Shown here piece by piece: positions 1 through 8,951 of a stretch of 64,000 nt of DNA. The translations under genes were made by a program, and so were the position numbers. This stretch comes from Clostridium thermosuccinogenes (GTDB lineage Bacteria; Bacillota; Clostridia; Acetivibrionales; DSM-5807), in the NCBI RefSeq assembly GCF_002896855.1, contig NZ_CP021850.1, forward strand, positions 4,613,665-4,677,664, given 5' to 3'. The notes beneath the pieces were generated by a model. It was given only the letters and a program-made list of their open reading frames with translations, was not told where the DNA came from and searched no databases. Position 1 is the stretch's first letter. Every line of letters starts with the position of its first letter.

Positions 1-133
1 CAATGTCAGTGGAATATGCTACAATATAGAAGTATATTTGGGTACTCCGCCGAGGGAGAAGAGCTTTTCCACCGGGAATTAAAATTATGAAGATCGGAGC
101 AGCCGGCAAAGATAACCTACCTTTACGAGGTGC

Positions 134-436
134 TTGCAAATGAACTTACAAATGATAGAGACAAGATTTATACTCCTTCTTGCAGGGACAGCGGCAATAT
201 TCGCTGTAATTACTCTTTTACTGCATATCTTTTTCAGGAAGCGAAGGTATATCAAATATATTCCTTGTGTATTTACCCTAGCCTTTGGAATATATAACTT
301 TGTGCTGGCTTTTACGGTGGAGACCGTCGGTTTTAACGATATTGGGAAGGCGATATTAGGGATAATATCCATGGTAGGATTTACAGCAAGCCTTGTCAGT
401 GCCGTGTTATTTGATATTTTTGCTTTTAAAAAGTAA
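134..436 (+). CDS. small membrane protein, function unknown
   Basis: Predicted 100-residue protein with three hydrophobic segments, at about residues 11-33, 40-62 and 70-96, and a Lys/Arg-rich loop after the first (RKRRYIKY). It ends in a charged FKK tail. It therefore looks like a small integral inner-membrane protein. The listed start is TTG at 134 with an ATG two codons later at 140; an ACGAGG-like ribosome site lies at 125-130. I do not recognise a family. It stands alone just upstream of the cobalamin riboswitch and shows no link to cobalamin genes. No signal peptide cleavage site or catalytic motif is visible. Confidence 0.55.
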   Translation: MQMNLQMIETRFILLLAGTAAIFAVITLLLHIFFRKRRYIKYIPCVFTLAFGIYNFVLAFTVETVGFNDIGKAILGIISMVGFTASLVSAVLFDIFAFKK

Positions 437-527
437 ATATTATAAAAGTACAATAAAAATTGAGCAAGTACATTGAAAATATTTTCTGGATAAATTATAA
501 TCAAAAAAGAAAACTGAATATTTACGT

Positions 528-698
528 TTCAGGTGCTGATAATGATCCTGAAGGAGGATCATATATCGCTTAATAGGGAAGTTGGGTGTAAGTCCCACGC
601 GGTCCCGCCGCTGTAAAAGAGGAATCTTCATATGATACCACTGGGCAACCGGGAAGGATATGAAGGTGATGATGCTTAAGCCAGAAGACCTGCCTGAA
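528..698 (+). promoter_or_regulatory. cobalamin (AdoCbl) riboswitch aptamer
   Basis: The P1 arms pair (TTCAGGT at 528-534 with GCCTGAA at 692-698, one G-U). The core B12-box features are present: TAATAGGGAAG near 571-581, GCGGTCCCGCCGCTGTAA near 599-616, GGGCAACCGGGAAGG near 642-656 and GCCAGAAGACCTGCCT near 680-695. Members of this class bind adenosylcobalamin and switch off downstream cobalamin uptake or synthesis genes. Here the downstream genes are cobO and the btuFCD set, which fits exactly. Confidence 0.95.
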
Positions 699-812
699 AA
701 TGCACACCGTTAACTCTACGGGCGATAGAGGGTGTCGGCGATTAAAAGTTTCATAAAAGAAAGCTTTTTAATAGGAAGGTTTCTTAAAAGCTATTTGTTT
801 GCTGATGGAATC

Positions 813-848
813 AAAACCTCTTAGCCTGTAGTGGCAAGAGGTTTTTTT
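813..848 (+). terminator. terminator of the cobalamin riboswitch expression platform
   Basis: The stem AAAACCTCTT / AAGAGGTTTT (about 813-822 and 836-845) is followed by a T run. It lies between the B12 aptamer and cobO and is the likely ligand-controlled terminator. It also means that the longer cobO reading frame starting at 831 is inside the hairpin and is not the real start. Confidence 0.8.
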
Positions 849-920
849 ATACTTATTTTTTATATGCAGAAAGCCATTGTGCAACAGCATATTAAACAAA
901 AAAAGAAAGCGGGTGAAATT

Positions 921-1448
921 GTGAAAGGTCTGGTTCACATATATACCGGAGATGGTAAAGGGAAGACGACGGCTGCACTGGGACTGGGAATGAGGGCATA
1001 TGGCAGTGGACTTGTTGTCCTCATGGTACAGTTTCTAAAGAGCATGGAAACCGGCGAGAAGAAAGTGATTGATGAATTTTTGCCGGGGTTCAAAATGCAC
1101 AGGGGAAAAGGAGCAAGCAAATTTACCTGGGATATGACCCCCGATGAATTGAAGGAATTGAAGGCCGAAGTGCATGATCTGTTTAAGTATGCTCAGGACG
1201 CGGCCTTAAAGGGAGACTGCGATCTTCTGATACTGGATGAAATATTGGGCTGCATAGCCGGAGAATTCCTTTCAGTAAGGGAAGTAACGGATTTCCTGAA
1301 AAATAAACCGGAGGGGCTTGAGGTTGTTTTGACCGGAAGAAATGCGCCCTCTGAGATTATTGAGCTGGCGGATTATGTTTCAGAAATTAAGTGCATAAAG
1401 CACCCTTATCAAAAAGGAATTCCGGGGAGAAAAGGCATAGAGTTTTAA
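921..1448 (+). CDS. cobO: cob(I)yrinic acid a,c-diamide adenosyltransferase
   Basis: Transfers the adenosyl group of ATP to cob(I)alamin or corrinoids, making coenzyme B12 in the cytoplasm (CobO/BtuR family). The protein starts MKGLVHIYTGDGKGKTT, with the family P-loop at residues 9-17, and has a Walker-B-like DLLILDEI near residues 101-108. At 175 residues it matches the usual size. I chose GTG at 921 because family members begin at this point and because the in-frame start at 831 lies inside the riboswitch terminator; an ATG at 864 is an alternative. It is the first gene after the cobalamin riboswitch and is followed by the uptake genes, so adenosylation and import appear co-regulated. Confidence 0.93.
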   Translation: MKGLVHIYTGDGKGKTTAALGLGMRAYGSGLVVLMVQFLKSMETGEKKVIDEFLPGFKMHRGKGASKFTWDMTPDELKELKAEVHDLFKYAQDAALKGDCDLLILDEILGCIAGEFLSVREVTDFLKNKPEGLEVVLTGRNAPSEIIELADYVSEIKCIKHPYQKGIPGRKGIEF

Positions 1449-1536
1449 AAAAGCGGATTAACAGAAGCAATTCGGAAGAAAAGCGAGCATGATTATCATT
1501 AAAATCAGCAATAACATACAAAAGGAGAGATTTTAA

Positions 1537-2595
1537 ATGAAAAGGATAATATCATTATTAATCGTAATTATGATGACGGTAGGGATTGTTGCCGGCTGCG
1601 GACAGAATGCAGGAAACGGCACGATGAATGAAAAAAGCAGCGAAAGCAGCGTAGCACCGGAAAACACCGGGGAAAGCCAGGATGGCAGTGATCAGTCAGC
1701 CGGTACTGCTGAAAATCAGGAGGAGGCTGTGACTGATGAATTCCCTCTGACAGTGAAGGATGCCGGCGGGTTTGAGATGACTATAGAAAAGAAGCCGGAA
1801 AAGATAGCTTCCCTGACCTTGGGAACCGATGAAATGCTTCTTTCTCTTGTGGACAGCAGCAGGATAGTTGCCCTGTCCAGCATGGCAGATATGGAAGGAA
1901 CCTCAAACATTGTTGAGGAAGCGAAAGCGTTTCCCAATAAAATATCATCCCAAAGTCTTGAAACTATAATCAGCTTGAGTCCGGATCTCCTCTTTGCATC
2001 CAGCTGGACCGATGTCAATTTGCTTGAACAGCTCAGGGATGCAGGTATAGTAGTTTACTGCTATGAATCTCCCAATAGCATTGACCAGCAAAAGGACACC
2101 ATAAGAGAAATCGCCAAACTGGTGGGAGAGAAGGAAAAGGGTGAAGAGCTCATTGCCTGGATGGACCAGAAGCTAAAAGAGGTTGAGGATAAGATAAAGA
2201 GCCTCAAGGAGGATGAAAAGCTGTCAGCCCTTTATTATGACAGTTCAACCTATACCTATGGGAAAAATACTTCCTTTGATGATGTTGTTACCAGAGCCGG
2301 AATGAGAAATGTGGTTTCAGAAGCCGGACTTGATGGTTGGCCTCAGATTTCCAAAGAGGAGATCGTAAAGCTGAATCCTGATGTAATAATAGTACCTTCC
2401 GTATCATGGACAGAACAAACGCCGGAGGCTTTTGCCGAAGAGCTTAGAAAGGACCCGGGCCTTAAAGAAGTAAGTGCAGTCAAAAACAACAGGGTCTTTA
2501 TAATATCCGATGCCCATAGATCCGCCATATCCCAATACATAGTCTATGGGGTGGAAGATCTGGCAAAGGCAGCATATCCTGATCTTTTCAAGTAA
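1537..2595 (+). CDS. btuF: cobalamin ABC transporter substrate-binding lipoprotein
   Basis: Extracellular binding protein of a BtuFCD-type importer. Residues 1-21 form a lipoprotein signal peptide with lipobox VAGC and lipidated Cys21, followed by a Ser/Gly/Glu-rich linker to about residue 65. The rest is a periplasmic-binding fold of the FecB/BtuF type, beginning FPLTVKDAGG and including PEKIASLTLGTDEM. It is 352 residues long and preceded by AAGGAGAG. The protein family also binds siderophores or heme. The cobalamin assignment rests on the upstream B12 riboswitch and the neighbouring cobO. The permease and ATPase follow 290 bases downstream. Confidence 0.85.
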   Translation: MKRIISLLIVIMMTVGIVAGCGQNAGNGTMNEKSSESSVAPENTGESQDGSDQSAGTAENQEEAVTDEFPLTVKDAGGFEMTIEKKPEKIASLTLGTDEMLLSLVDSSRIVALSSMADMEGTSNIVEEAKAFPNKISSQSLETIISLSPDLLFASSWTDVNLLEQLRDAGIVVYCYESPNSIDQQKDTIREIAKLVGEKEKGEELIAWMDQKLKEVEDKIKSLKEDEKLSALYYDSSTYTYGKNTSFDDVVTRAGMRNVVSEAGLDGWPQISKEEIVKLNPDVIIVPSVSWTEQTPEAFAEELRKDPGLKEVSAVKNNRVFIISDAHRSAISQYIVYGVEDLAKAAYPDLFK

Positions 2596-2882
2596 AAGCA
2601 AGGCGCTGAATTCTTCCTATATCCTATAGTACTTGGCCTTAGGATAAAGGCTCAACATATAAAAGCCAGTTTTTTAACTCATTGATATAGGAATAATAAT
2701 CAATTAAAATTAAGAAGCGATCTAAGTTTTGATCTATCAACAGAGATTATATCACAAGCTTCCTTTATCCTATGATAAGGAAGCGAGGACATTAAATAGT
2801 TGATAGGGTTTTAATCGCAAAAAGGCTTCATTGAAAACCAACAACTTCAAAAATAAAGTACATTGAAGAGAGGGTAATTGAT
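2596..2882. other. intergenic region with a hairpin
   Basis: No gene is visible. A hairpin with arms GCTTCCTTTATC / GATAAGGAAGC (one bulged base) lies at about 2758-2785. It has no T run and could be a processing or stabilising hairpin between btuF and btuC, or a weak attenuator. Confidence 0.4.
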
Positions 2883-3911
2883 TTGAAAAAACCCCAGAAA
2901 AAATTTATAATTGCGATGCTTCTGGCACTGATGGCGGTGGTCGTATTTGCCACCGCCGTAGGGGCTGTATATGTTCCTTTTGCACAGACTGTAAAAATCA
3001 TACTTAAAAATTTTGGCTTAATAAAGAATGTTGAATTCCAATCCGGTCAGGAATCCATCATATTCTACATACGGTTTCCGAGAGTCCTGGTAGCGGTGAT
3101 GGTGGGAGCAGCTCTTGCAACTTCCGGAGCGGTGATGCAGGGAATATTCAGAAATCCTATGGCTGATCCCGGTACGCTGGGCGTTTCCAGCGGAGCCAGT
3201 CTCGGCGCAGTTGTTGCAATAGCGTTGGGGCTTACTACCAGAAGCCTGTATGTGATGCCTGTTTTTGCTGCTGCCGGAGCTCTGACAGTAGCTTTTGTAA
3301 TATTCGTGTTATCCCTCAGGAGTGGCAAAATATCGCCCCTTACCCTTATTCTTTCAGGAATAGCTGTAAGCATGTTTGTGAATGCCATTACTTCCGTCGT
3401 GCTTTCCTTTGCCAGAAGCGACCAGATTAAAGAGTATATATTCTGGACGACCGGCGGATTGGGTTCGAGAAGATGGGAGCACCTTGCTATAGGTATTGGT
3501 CCCATACTGGTATGCGGTGCATTGCTGTTTCTTTTTTCCAGGGAACTCAATGTTCTCATGCTGGGGGAGGAAGAAGCATACGCTTTGGGGCTGGACCCTT
3601 CTAAAGCAAGGAAGATAATGTTGTTTCTTTCTTCCATAACTACTGCTGCTGCTGTAAGTGTCAGCGGCAATATCAGCTTTGTGGGCCTTATTGTTCCCCA
3701 TATCATGAGGTTGATCGTGGGGCCGGATCATAGGGCGCTGCTGCCTGCCAGCGCGGTGGGAGGAGCGTTGTTTCTGGTTTTGTGCGATGTGGTGGCAAGG
3801 ACTGTGATACAGCCTGAAGAAATTGGAGTGGGAATCATCACTTCCCTTCTGGGTGCTCCATATTTTCTGTCCCTTCTTATAAAGACCAGGAAGGAAGGTG
3901 CTTTATTGTAA
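2883..3911 (+). CDS. btuC: cobalamin ABC transporter permease (FecCD family)
   Basis: Membrane subunit of the vitamin B12 importer. The 342-residue protein is nearly all hydrophobic, as expected for the 9-10 helices of FecCD/BtuC permeases. It contains the family motif around residues 80-105 ([20 protein letters not shown]), and the coupling region [12 protein letters not shown] near residues 265-277. The start is TTG at 2883 behind GAGAGGG. Its stop overlaps the ATG of the ATPase gene by one base (TAATG), so the two are translationally coupled. Substrate is inferred from the riboswitch-led neighbourhood. Confidence 0.9.
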   Translation: MKKPQKKFIIAMLLALMAVVVFATAVGAVYVPFAQTVKIILKNFGLIKNVEFQSGQESIIFYIRFPRVLVAVMVGAALATSGAVMQGIFRNPMADPGTLGVSSGASLGAVVAIALGLTTRSLYVMPVFAAAGALTVAFVIFVLSLRSGKISPLTLILSGIAVSMFVNAITSVVLSFARSDQIKEYIFWTTGGLGSRRWEHLAIGIGPILVCGALLFLFSRELNVLMLGEEEAYALGLDPSKARKIMLFLSSITTAAAVSVSGNISFVGLIVPHIMRLIVGPDHRALLPASAVGGALFLVLCDVVARTVIQPEEIGVGIITSLLGAPYFLSLLIKTRKEGALL

Positions 3912-5152
3912 TGGTGGACAGCAAAGGACAAGCAGTAGTGATAAAAGACCTTCATTTCAGGGTTAACGGGTTGGAAATACTAAAGGGTATAAATCTGACC
4001 GTTAATAAGGGAGAGTTTGTGGGGCTGATAGGACCTAACGGTGCCGGAAAGACGACCCTTTTAAAATGCATAAACGGCATTAATAAAGCAGAAGGCACTA
4101 TATTGATAGACGGAACTCCCCTTAATCAGCTTAAAGAAAAGGAAATAGCCAGGAATGTCGCCCTCATGCATCAGGACACATCCATATCCTTTCCTTTCCC
4201 GGCTTTGGATGTAGTGCTGATGGGAAGGTACCCCCACTTAAAAAGGATGCAGAGGGAGAGTGCCAATGACTATAAAATTGCTCGCAAGCATATGGAATAT
4301 ACCGATACGCTTAAGTTTGAAAAGAAACCGGTTACTCAGATTTCCGGAGGAGAGAGGCAGAGGGTTATTTTCGCCAGGGTGCTTACCCAGGAGACGGAAA
4401 TAATACTTCTGGATGAGCCTGCCGCAAGCCTTGACATATCCCATCAGGAGCAGATTTTCAAATACTGCTGTGAATTGATTGCCGCAGGAAAGACAGTTAT
4501 AGCGGCAGTGCATGACCTGAAAATAGCAGCTCGTTACTGTTCGAAGCTTGTCCTCATTCAAGGGGGAAGAATTATAGCTCAAGGTATCCCGGAAGAGGTG
4601 TTGACTTCACAGAATATGTCCAAAGCGTACGGTGTGAATGCGATTGTTTACAGGGATAAAGTCACAGGACAGTTGGATTTTTACCTATACAACGGCCGGG
4701 ATGATGTCCGTGGAACATCGGTGCATGTGCTGGGGGGAGGGGGCTCGGCTTCCGGAGTTATAAGGGAGCTATTTGAAAAGGGCTACAAGATTTCCACAGG
4801 GGTTCTTGCCCATGGAGACAGCGACCTTATGTGTGCAGAAATCTTCGGCATAGACTATATAGCCTGTGAGCCTTTCAGCGAAATATCGGATGAAGCTTTT
4901 GCCTTAAATGTGGATAAGATAAAAGATGCCCAGATCACCATTTTATGCAACATGCCTTTTGGAAAGCAGAACATAAGAAACCTGGAAGCAGCTCAGTATG
5001 CCAACAGGCTTATTATCATAGAGGATGATCCGCCGGAGGCCAGGGATTTTACCGATGGAAAAGCTTTAAGGCTGTATGGACTTCTGAGACAGAGGGCAGA
5101 AGTTGTCCCATCAGCAAGGCTTCATGAAGTGATTAAGATTTTACAGGTTTAG
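3911..5152 (+). CDS. btuD: cobalamin ABC transporter ATPase with extra C-terminal domain
   Basis: ATP-hydrolysing subunit of the B12 importer. Residues 1-250 are a full ABC domain: Walker A GPNGAGKT at 41-48, signature SGGER at 145-149, Walker B IILLDEP at 164-170 and switch His201. Residues from about 256 to 413 form an additional alpha/beta domain starting VHVLGGGGSASG, with a Rossmann-like glycine-rich loop and the stretch GVLAHGDSD. BtuD alone is usually about 250 residues. Similar long BtuD proteins are known, for example in haloarchaea, but I know of no assigned function for this domain. The gene overlaps btuC by one base. Confidence 0.88.
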   Translation: MVDSKGQAVVIKDLHFRVNGLEILKGINLTVNKGEFVGLIGPNGAGKTTLLKCINGINKAEGTILIDGTPLNQLKEKEIARNVALMHQDTSISFPFPALDVVLMGRYPHLKRMQRESANDYKIARKHMEYTDTLKFEKKPVTQISGGERQRVIFARVLTQETEIILLDEPAASLDISHQEQIFKYCCELIAAGKTVIAAVHDLKIAARYCSKLVLIQGGRIIAQGIPEEVLTSQNMSKAYGVNAIVYRDKVTGQLDFYLYNGRDDVRGTSVHVLGGGGSASGVIRELFEKGYKISTGVLAHGDSDLMCAEIFGIDYIACEPFSEISDEAFALNVDKIKDAQITILCNMPFGKQNIRNLEAAQYANRLIIIEDDPPEARDFTDGKALRLYGLLRQRAEVVPSARLHEVIKILQV

Positions 5153-5194
5153 ATTTTATTTGCTAAAACGAAAAAAGAATGTTATTTTTATAAT

Positions 5195-5249
5195 TGATTG
5201 TGCTTTGCAAGCGTGAGGGATTGTACTGACGAAAATGCCGGCACAATCA
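5195..5249 (+). terminator. possible terminator after btuD
   Basis: The arms TGATTGTGC (5195-5203) and GCACAATCA (5241-5249) can pair and are followed by TTTAATTTTT. The loop is long, about 37 bases, so this is only a moderate candidate. Confidence 0.4.
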
Positions 5250-5498
5250 TTTAATTTTTCAGAATTTTTAAGCACAAACGACCCTTATAAATAATTTCCT
5301 GTCCTTTATAGAAAAGCAAAAGGTGTCCCACCTGTGGATTAATTCTTATTATACGCTGGAAGAAGTTTTAATTCCAATATATCGGAATTGAAACGGTAAG
5401 GGGCCTATTTTAGTAACAATCAGAAAATCCGTTTTAATCGTAACATGCCAAAGCATAATTAATATTACACAGGACTAAAATTGAGCAAAAATTTAAAG

Positions 5499-5814
5499 TT
5501 ATCCACAGCTATCCGCAAAAAATAAGGTATTCACAGTCTTTGTGGATATAAAAACTGTGGATAATGTGTATAAGTCTGTGAATAACCATGTAGGGCTTGT
5601 CTTAGATGTGTATAAAATGTAGAAATTAATGCACACTTATCACCATTATGTATACCGGCATCAAAGCAGGAGAAAAGCAGGTTTGTGATATTTTATATAA
5701 GAAATATTAATATTATTTACATAAGAATAGACTGTGGATAAAAAGATAACATCCTTATCCACAGTCAAAACTAACTAATATTACTTATTCACAGACTTAT
5801 GCACACTATCCACA
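5499..5814. repeat. DnaA-box-like 9-mer array, first cluster
   Basis: Perfect TTATCCACA boxes lie at 5499-5507 and 5755-5763 (+) and as TGTGGATAA at 5556-5564 and 5733-5741 (-). Near-consensus boxes lie at 5565-5573, 5577-5585, 5607-5615, 5785-5793 (TTATTCACA), 5797-5805 (TTATGCACA) and 5806-5814 (CTATCCACA). The region between btuD and dinB has no gene, and no replication gene adjoins it. Confidence 0.8.
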
Positions 5815-5853
5815 GGATGTGTATCAACAAAATCTACGTTTTATGTTTATATT

Positions 5854-7104
5854 TTATATGCTAAACGGGTCCTTCTTTTCCGCGCTGCTACTGCTTATTA
5901 AGTTATTGCCGATGACTTTTGCCCTTTTTACGATGTCCTTACCGTATTTTGCCCGGATGCTGTCTATAGCTTTTTCCAGGTTTTCTTCCCGAACACGGCT
6001 CCCGGAGGTGCTGCTATCCGCTTCCTCCATTATATCGAACAGTGATATCTGTCTTTCCATATCGTCGCTGTCATTAAAGTTATCCAGGCCGATACCCAGC
6101 AGCCGTACGGGACGGTGTTTGTCCCAGTTTTCCTCAAGAAGGCTTATGCCCGTCCTGTATATATCCCTTGTGAGATAAGTCGGATTGATGGACTTCTGTC
6201 GGGTGATGGAATGAAAATCCTTATATTTTATAGTTATGGAAACTGTCCTGCCTTTATATCCATATGCCCTTGCTTCCGCGCCTACTTCCTCGGAAAGCCT
6301 GAGCAAGACAGTTTTGGCCTCATCTATGTCTGTTATATCCCTGGGCAGGGTTGTTGAGCGGCTTATGGACTTGCTGTCATGATGGGGATGCTCGGTCACC
6401 GGTGACAAATCTATCCCATTGGCCAGCTTTTGCAGTTCTTCACCCCATTTGCCCAAATTTTTCGTCAGGAGCTTTCTGTCACAGCAGGCCAGATCGCCTA
6501 TTGTGTAAATAGCCAGGTTTGAAAGTTTTTTCTCTGTTTGACGGCCTATGCCATACATTTCCCTTACAGGCAATGGCCAGATCTTCTCTTTAACATCCTT
6601 CTGCCATACTTCGGTTATTCCCAAAGGCTTTTTCATTTCCGATGCCATTTTTGCGAGAAACTTATTTTCTGAAATTCCTATGGAGCACCATAGGTCGAGC
6701 TCGTTCATGATATCCTTCATAATCTTCTGAGCGATCTCAACAGGTGTTCCAAAAAGGACTTCACAGCCGGTGATATCCAGCCATGCTTCATCTATGCTGT
6801 TTTGCTCAATGACCGGAGAGTATCTCCTGAGAATATTCATCACTTCCCGGGATTTTTGCTCATAAAATTCATGGTCGGGAGGGATGAGAATAAGATCTGG
6901 ACAGAGTTTTTTTGCTTCATGCACCAGCATGGTAGTTTTAATTTTATATTTCCGCGCTTCGTAATTGGCTGTGAGGATTATGCCGGTGCGGTTTTTAGGG
7001 TCACCTGCAACTGCTGCCGGCTTGCCCTTTAGAGCAGGATTCCTGGACATTTCACAGCTTATAAAAAAGGCATTCATATCCACCAGCAATATAGCCCTTC
7101 CCAT
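5854..7104 (-). CDS. dinB: DNA polymerase IV (Y family)
   Basis: Error-prone translesion DNA polymerase. The N-terminus carries the catalytic motif LLVDMNAFFISCE (Asp at residue 9), then the family stretch GIILTANYEARKYKI near residues 41-55 and the acidic catalytic pair in NSIDEAWLDITG near residues 102-113. A helix-hairpin-helix region (REMYGIGRQTEKKLSNL) and a little-finger domain (RSTTLPRDITD) follow. It is 416 residues long, in the family range. The start is ATG at 7104 after GGAGGAG. The extreme C-terminus lacks an obvious beta-clamp peptide in the usual place, though QISLFDI near residue 354 resembles one (QxxLF). Confidence 0.95.
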   Translation of the reverse strand: MGRAILLVDMNAFFISCEMSRNPALKGKPAAVAGDPKNRTGIILTANYEARKYKIKTTMLVHEAKKLCPDLILIPPDHEFYEQKSREVMNILRRYSPVIEQNSIDEAWLDITGCEVLFGTPVEIAQKIMKDIMNELDLWCSIGISENKFLAKMASEMKKPLGITEVWQKDVKEKIWPLPVREMYGIGRQTEKKLSNLAIYTIGDLACCDRKLLTKNLGKWGEELQKLANGIDLSPVTEHPHHDSKSISRSTTLPRDITDIDEAKTVLLRLSEEVGAEARAYGYKGRTVSITIKYKDFHSITRQKSINPTYLTRDIYRTGISLLEENWDKHRPVRLLGIGLDNFNDSDDMERQISLFDIMEEADSSTSGSRVREENLEKAIDSIRAKYGKDIVKRAKVIGNNLISSSSAEKKDPFSI

Positions 7105-7201
7105 TCAATTCTCCTCCGTATGGCGCATATCAACCTTATGTTCAAGGATTCAGATTTCATAAGCATTAAAGCTTAATTCAAAATAGCACACTTATTTAAT
7201 A

Positions 7202-7245
7202 ATATAATAATTGCAGACATAATTTCACTGCTGCAATTATTATAT
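7202..7245 (-). terminator. hairpin terminator downstream of the GH18 gene
   Basis: A perfect 15-bp stem (7202-7216 with 7231-7245) with a 14-base loop lies just after the stop of the GH18 gene and before dinB on the minus strand. It is AT-rich and without a strong T run. Confidence 0.5.
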
Positions 7246-7268
7246 CATATGGCGGAAGGGCTATACAT

Positions 7269-8549
7269 TTAAAATAACTTGACTATATTGTAAACCGAGC
7301 TTAGGACGAGCCAGTTTTGCGGGAAGAAGCTGCCAATGGTCCAGTAGCTTATACCTCCTACTCTGAATTCATTTGCCAGTGTAAGCTTTGCCAGAATGCT
7401 CCTTGCATCTTCAAACCATACCTCATGTCTTCTGCCGTTCTCATCATAATAGTTGAAGAAAGGTGCCTGGGATATGGTGTCATACTGTATTACGGCGCCC
7501 ACATTTGCTGCGAGGTCAACAGCACCTGTATTGGATATGGTCCTGGCTGCGGTTCCGGGAGTAAAAGGCAGTGTCCAGTTGTATCCGTAATTCGGTATGC
7601 CCATGAAGATTTTATTCCGGGGGATCGCGGTTACAGCATAGTTTAGAACTCTCCTTATTTCATTTATTGGGGCAACAGCCATAGGAGGACTATATGTGTA
7701 ACCCCATTCATAAGTCATTATTATGACATGGTTTACAAGAGCTCCATGTACTGGGTAATCATGGGCTTCATAAAGTATGCCCTGCTGGGTAGCCGCGATT
7801 TTAGGAGCTAAAGCAGTTGCTATGACATAACCAAGAGGTCTTAAAGCTGAGGTTATTCTTCTCAGGAAGTTATTGTAGCTTTCCCTGTCATAGGGATAGA
7901 TATATTCAAAATCTATAGCCAGTCCGTAGTAATCCTTCTCACCTAAAATTCTTGTGACGTTGTTTATAAGGGCGTCCTGGGCTTCATTATTCGTTAAAAT
8001 CGAGTGGGCGATATCGCTGCTGAAGCCGCCACCTTCTTCTATGTTTGTTATTACCATCATTGGAGCAACATTAGCCGCATAGGCTGCCTGTATCAGGGCA
8101 TCATCATCGATGGTTCTTAAAGAGCCGTCGGCATTTACTTCGTAGCTGAATATGCTCAAATATGTCAGATAGGGAAGGGTCCTCCTGAGTACATCCATAT
8201 TGATGTTGGGAAAAGCATATCCGTTAACCTCGATGTTTCCGAAATTGATGGTTCTGGGCGGTATTATTATTACCTGGCCCACAGATATGGAAGCAGGATC
8301 CGTTATCCCGGGATTTGCTGCCAGAAGAGCATTTACGCTTGTGCCATACAGCCGGGCTATCGTGTATAAGGATTGCCCCGGAGCAACCGTATGCCTGCGC
8401 TCTCCTTCCAAAATTACAAGTGTTTGTCCCACAACAAGCCGGTTTGGAAATCTTAACTCATTGTCAGCGATAATTTTGGACGCCGGCACGCCATACTGCC
8501 TTGAAATGGTGTATATACTTTCACCGGGTCTTACTACATGAATAATCAA
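7269..8549 (-). CDS. LysM-GH18 spore cortex-lytic enzyme, SleL/YaaH type
   Basis: Likely N-acetylglucosaminidase acting on spore cortex fragments during germination. Two LysM peptidoglycan-binding repeats lie at about residues 2-47 (IIHVVRPGESIYTI) and 50-95 (HTVAPGQSLYTIARLYGTS). A GH18 barrel follows to residue 426, with the catalytic-strand motif YGLAIDFEYIYPYD carrying the acidic Glu. I moved the start to TTG at 8549 because GAGGTG sits just upstream at 8555-8560 and because homologues begin at LIIHVVRPG; the longer frame to 8570 includes the ribosome site. No signal peptide is seen, as in YaaH/SleL, which are deposited on the spore from the mother cell. It lies near yabG, in keeping with a sporulation role. 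Confidence 0.88.
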   Translation of the reverse strand: MIIHVVRPGESIYTISRQYGVPASKIIADNELRFPNRLVVGQTLVILEGERRHTVAPGQSLYTIARLYGTSVNALLAANPGITDPASISVGQVIIIPPRTINFGNIEVNGYAFPNINMDVLRRTLPYLTYLSIFSYEVNADGSLRTIDDDALIQAAYAANVAPMMVITNIEEGGGFSSDIAHSILTNNEAQDALINNVTRILGEKDYYGLAIDFEYIYPYDRESYNNFLRRITSALRPLGYVIATALAPKIAATQQGILYEAHDYPVHGALVNHVIIMTYEWGYTYSPPMAVAPINEIRRVLNYAVTAIPRNKIFMGIPNYGYNWTLPFTPGTAARTISNTGAVDLAANVGAVIQYDTISQAPFFNYYDENGRRHEVWFEDARSILAKLTLANEFRVGGISYWTIGSFFPQNWLVLSSVYNIVKLF

Positions 8550-8810
8550 GGAAATCACCTCGTTTCCCAAATGTGTGGATTCATAATATGCAATATTTCA
8601 AGCTTAAGTATGAATAACTGCCATAAGCCGGTTAACAATTCCTTTGGTCGTCGTTGGGAGTCTTTCTATAGAAGATTTGAACGGGCGTCCAGCAGATTAC
8701 CGGCTTCTAATTCAATATATGCTGGTTTACTTAAAATGGTTACCTGAGAAAGGAGAGATGCAAACAGGTCGGAGGAGGATGGACAAATTCATCAACAAAA
8801 ATATAACAAA

Positions 8811-8871
8811 TTACCCACAAGGTAAAATTAACTAAAATGAATTATTCACAGACTTATACACATTATCCACA
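8811..8871 (+). repeat. DnaA-box-like 9-mer array, second cluster
   Basis: TTATTCACA (8842-8850), TTATACACA (8854-8862) and TTATCCACA (8863-8871) have exactly the same order and spacing (12 then 9 bases) as the triplet at 5785-5814. A TTACCCACA variant lies near 8811-8819. The surrounding region 8571-8951 has no convincing gene. Confidence 0.75.
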
Positions 8872-8917
8872 GGGATATAAATCCACAAAACAGCTGTTTT
8901 GTGGATTTATATCCCTG
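8870..8917. repeat. 48-bp perfect palindrome
   Basis: Bases 8870-8893 are the exact reverse complement of 8894-8917, with no loop and a CAGCTG centre. The arms contain AATCCACAAAA, related to the DnaA-box array that it abuts. It lies downstream of yabG on the minus strand but lacks a T run, so a simple terminator is not the obvious reading. Confidence 0.85.
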
Positions 8918-8951
8918 ATTTTCCTTTAAGTTTCCGTAAGTTTTACATTCA

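Noticed and set aside
831-920. 30-residue N-terminal extension of CobO
   Set aside because: Its start lies inside the riboswitch terminator stem; homologues begin at the GTG at 921.
5499-5814. Call of a chromosomal origin (oriC)
   Set aside because: The box density is suggestive, but no dnaA/dnaN/rpmH-type neighbours exist and flanking genes are not arranged divergently from this point. Kept as an array, not an origin.
8538-8835. Overlapping small + strand frames between the GH18 gene and the DnaA-box array
   Set aside because: They begin within the GH18 start region or array, with no good start signals.
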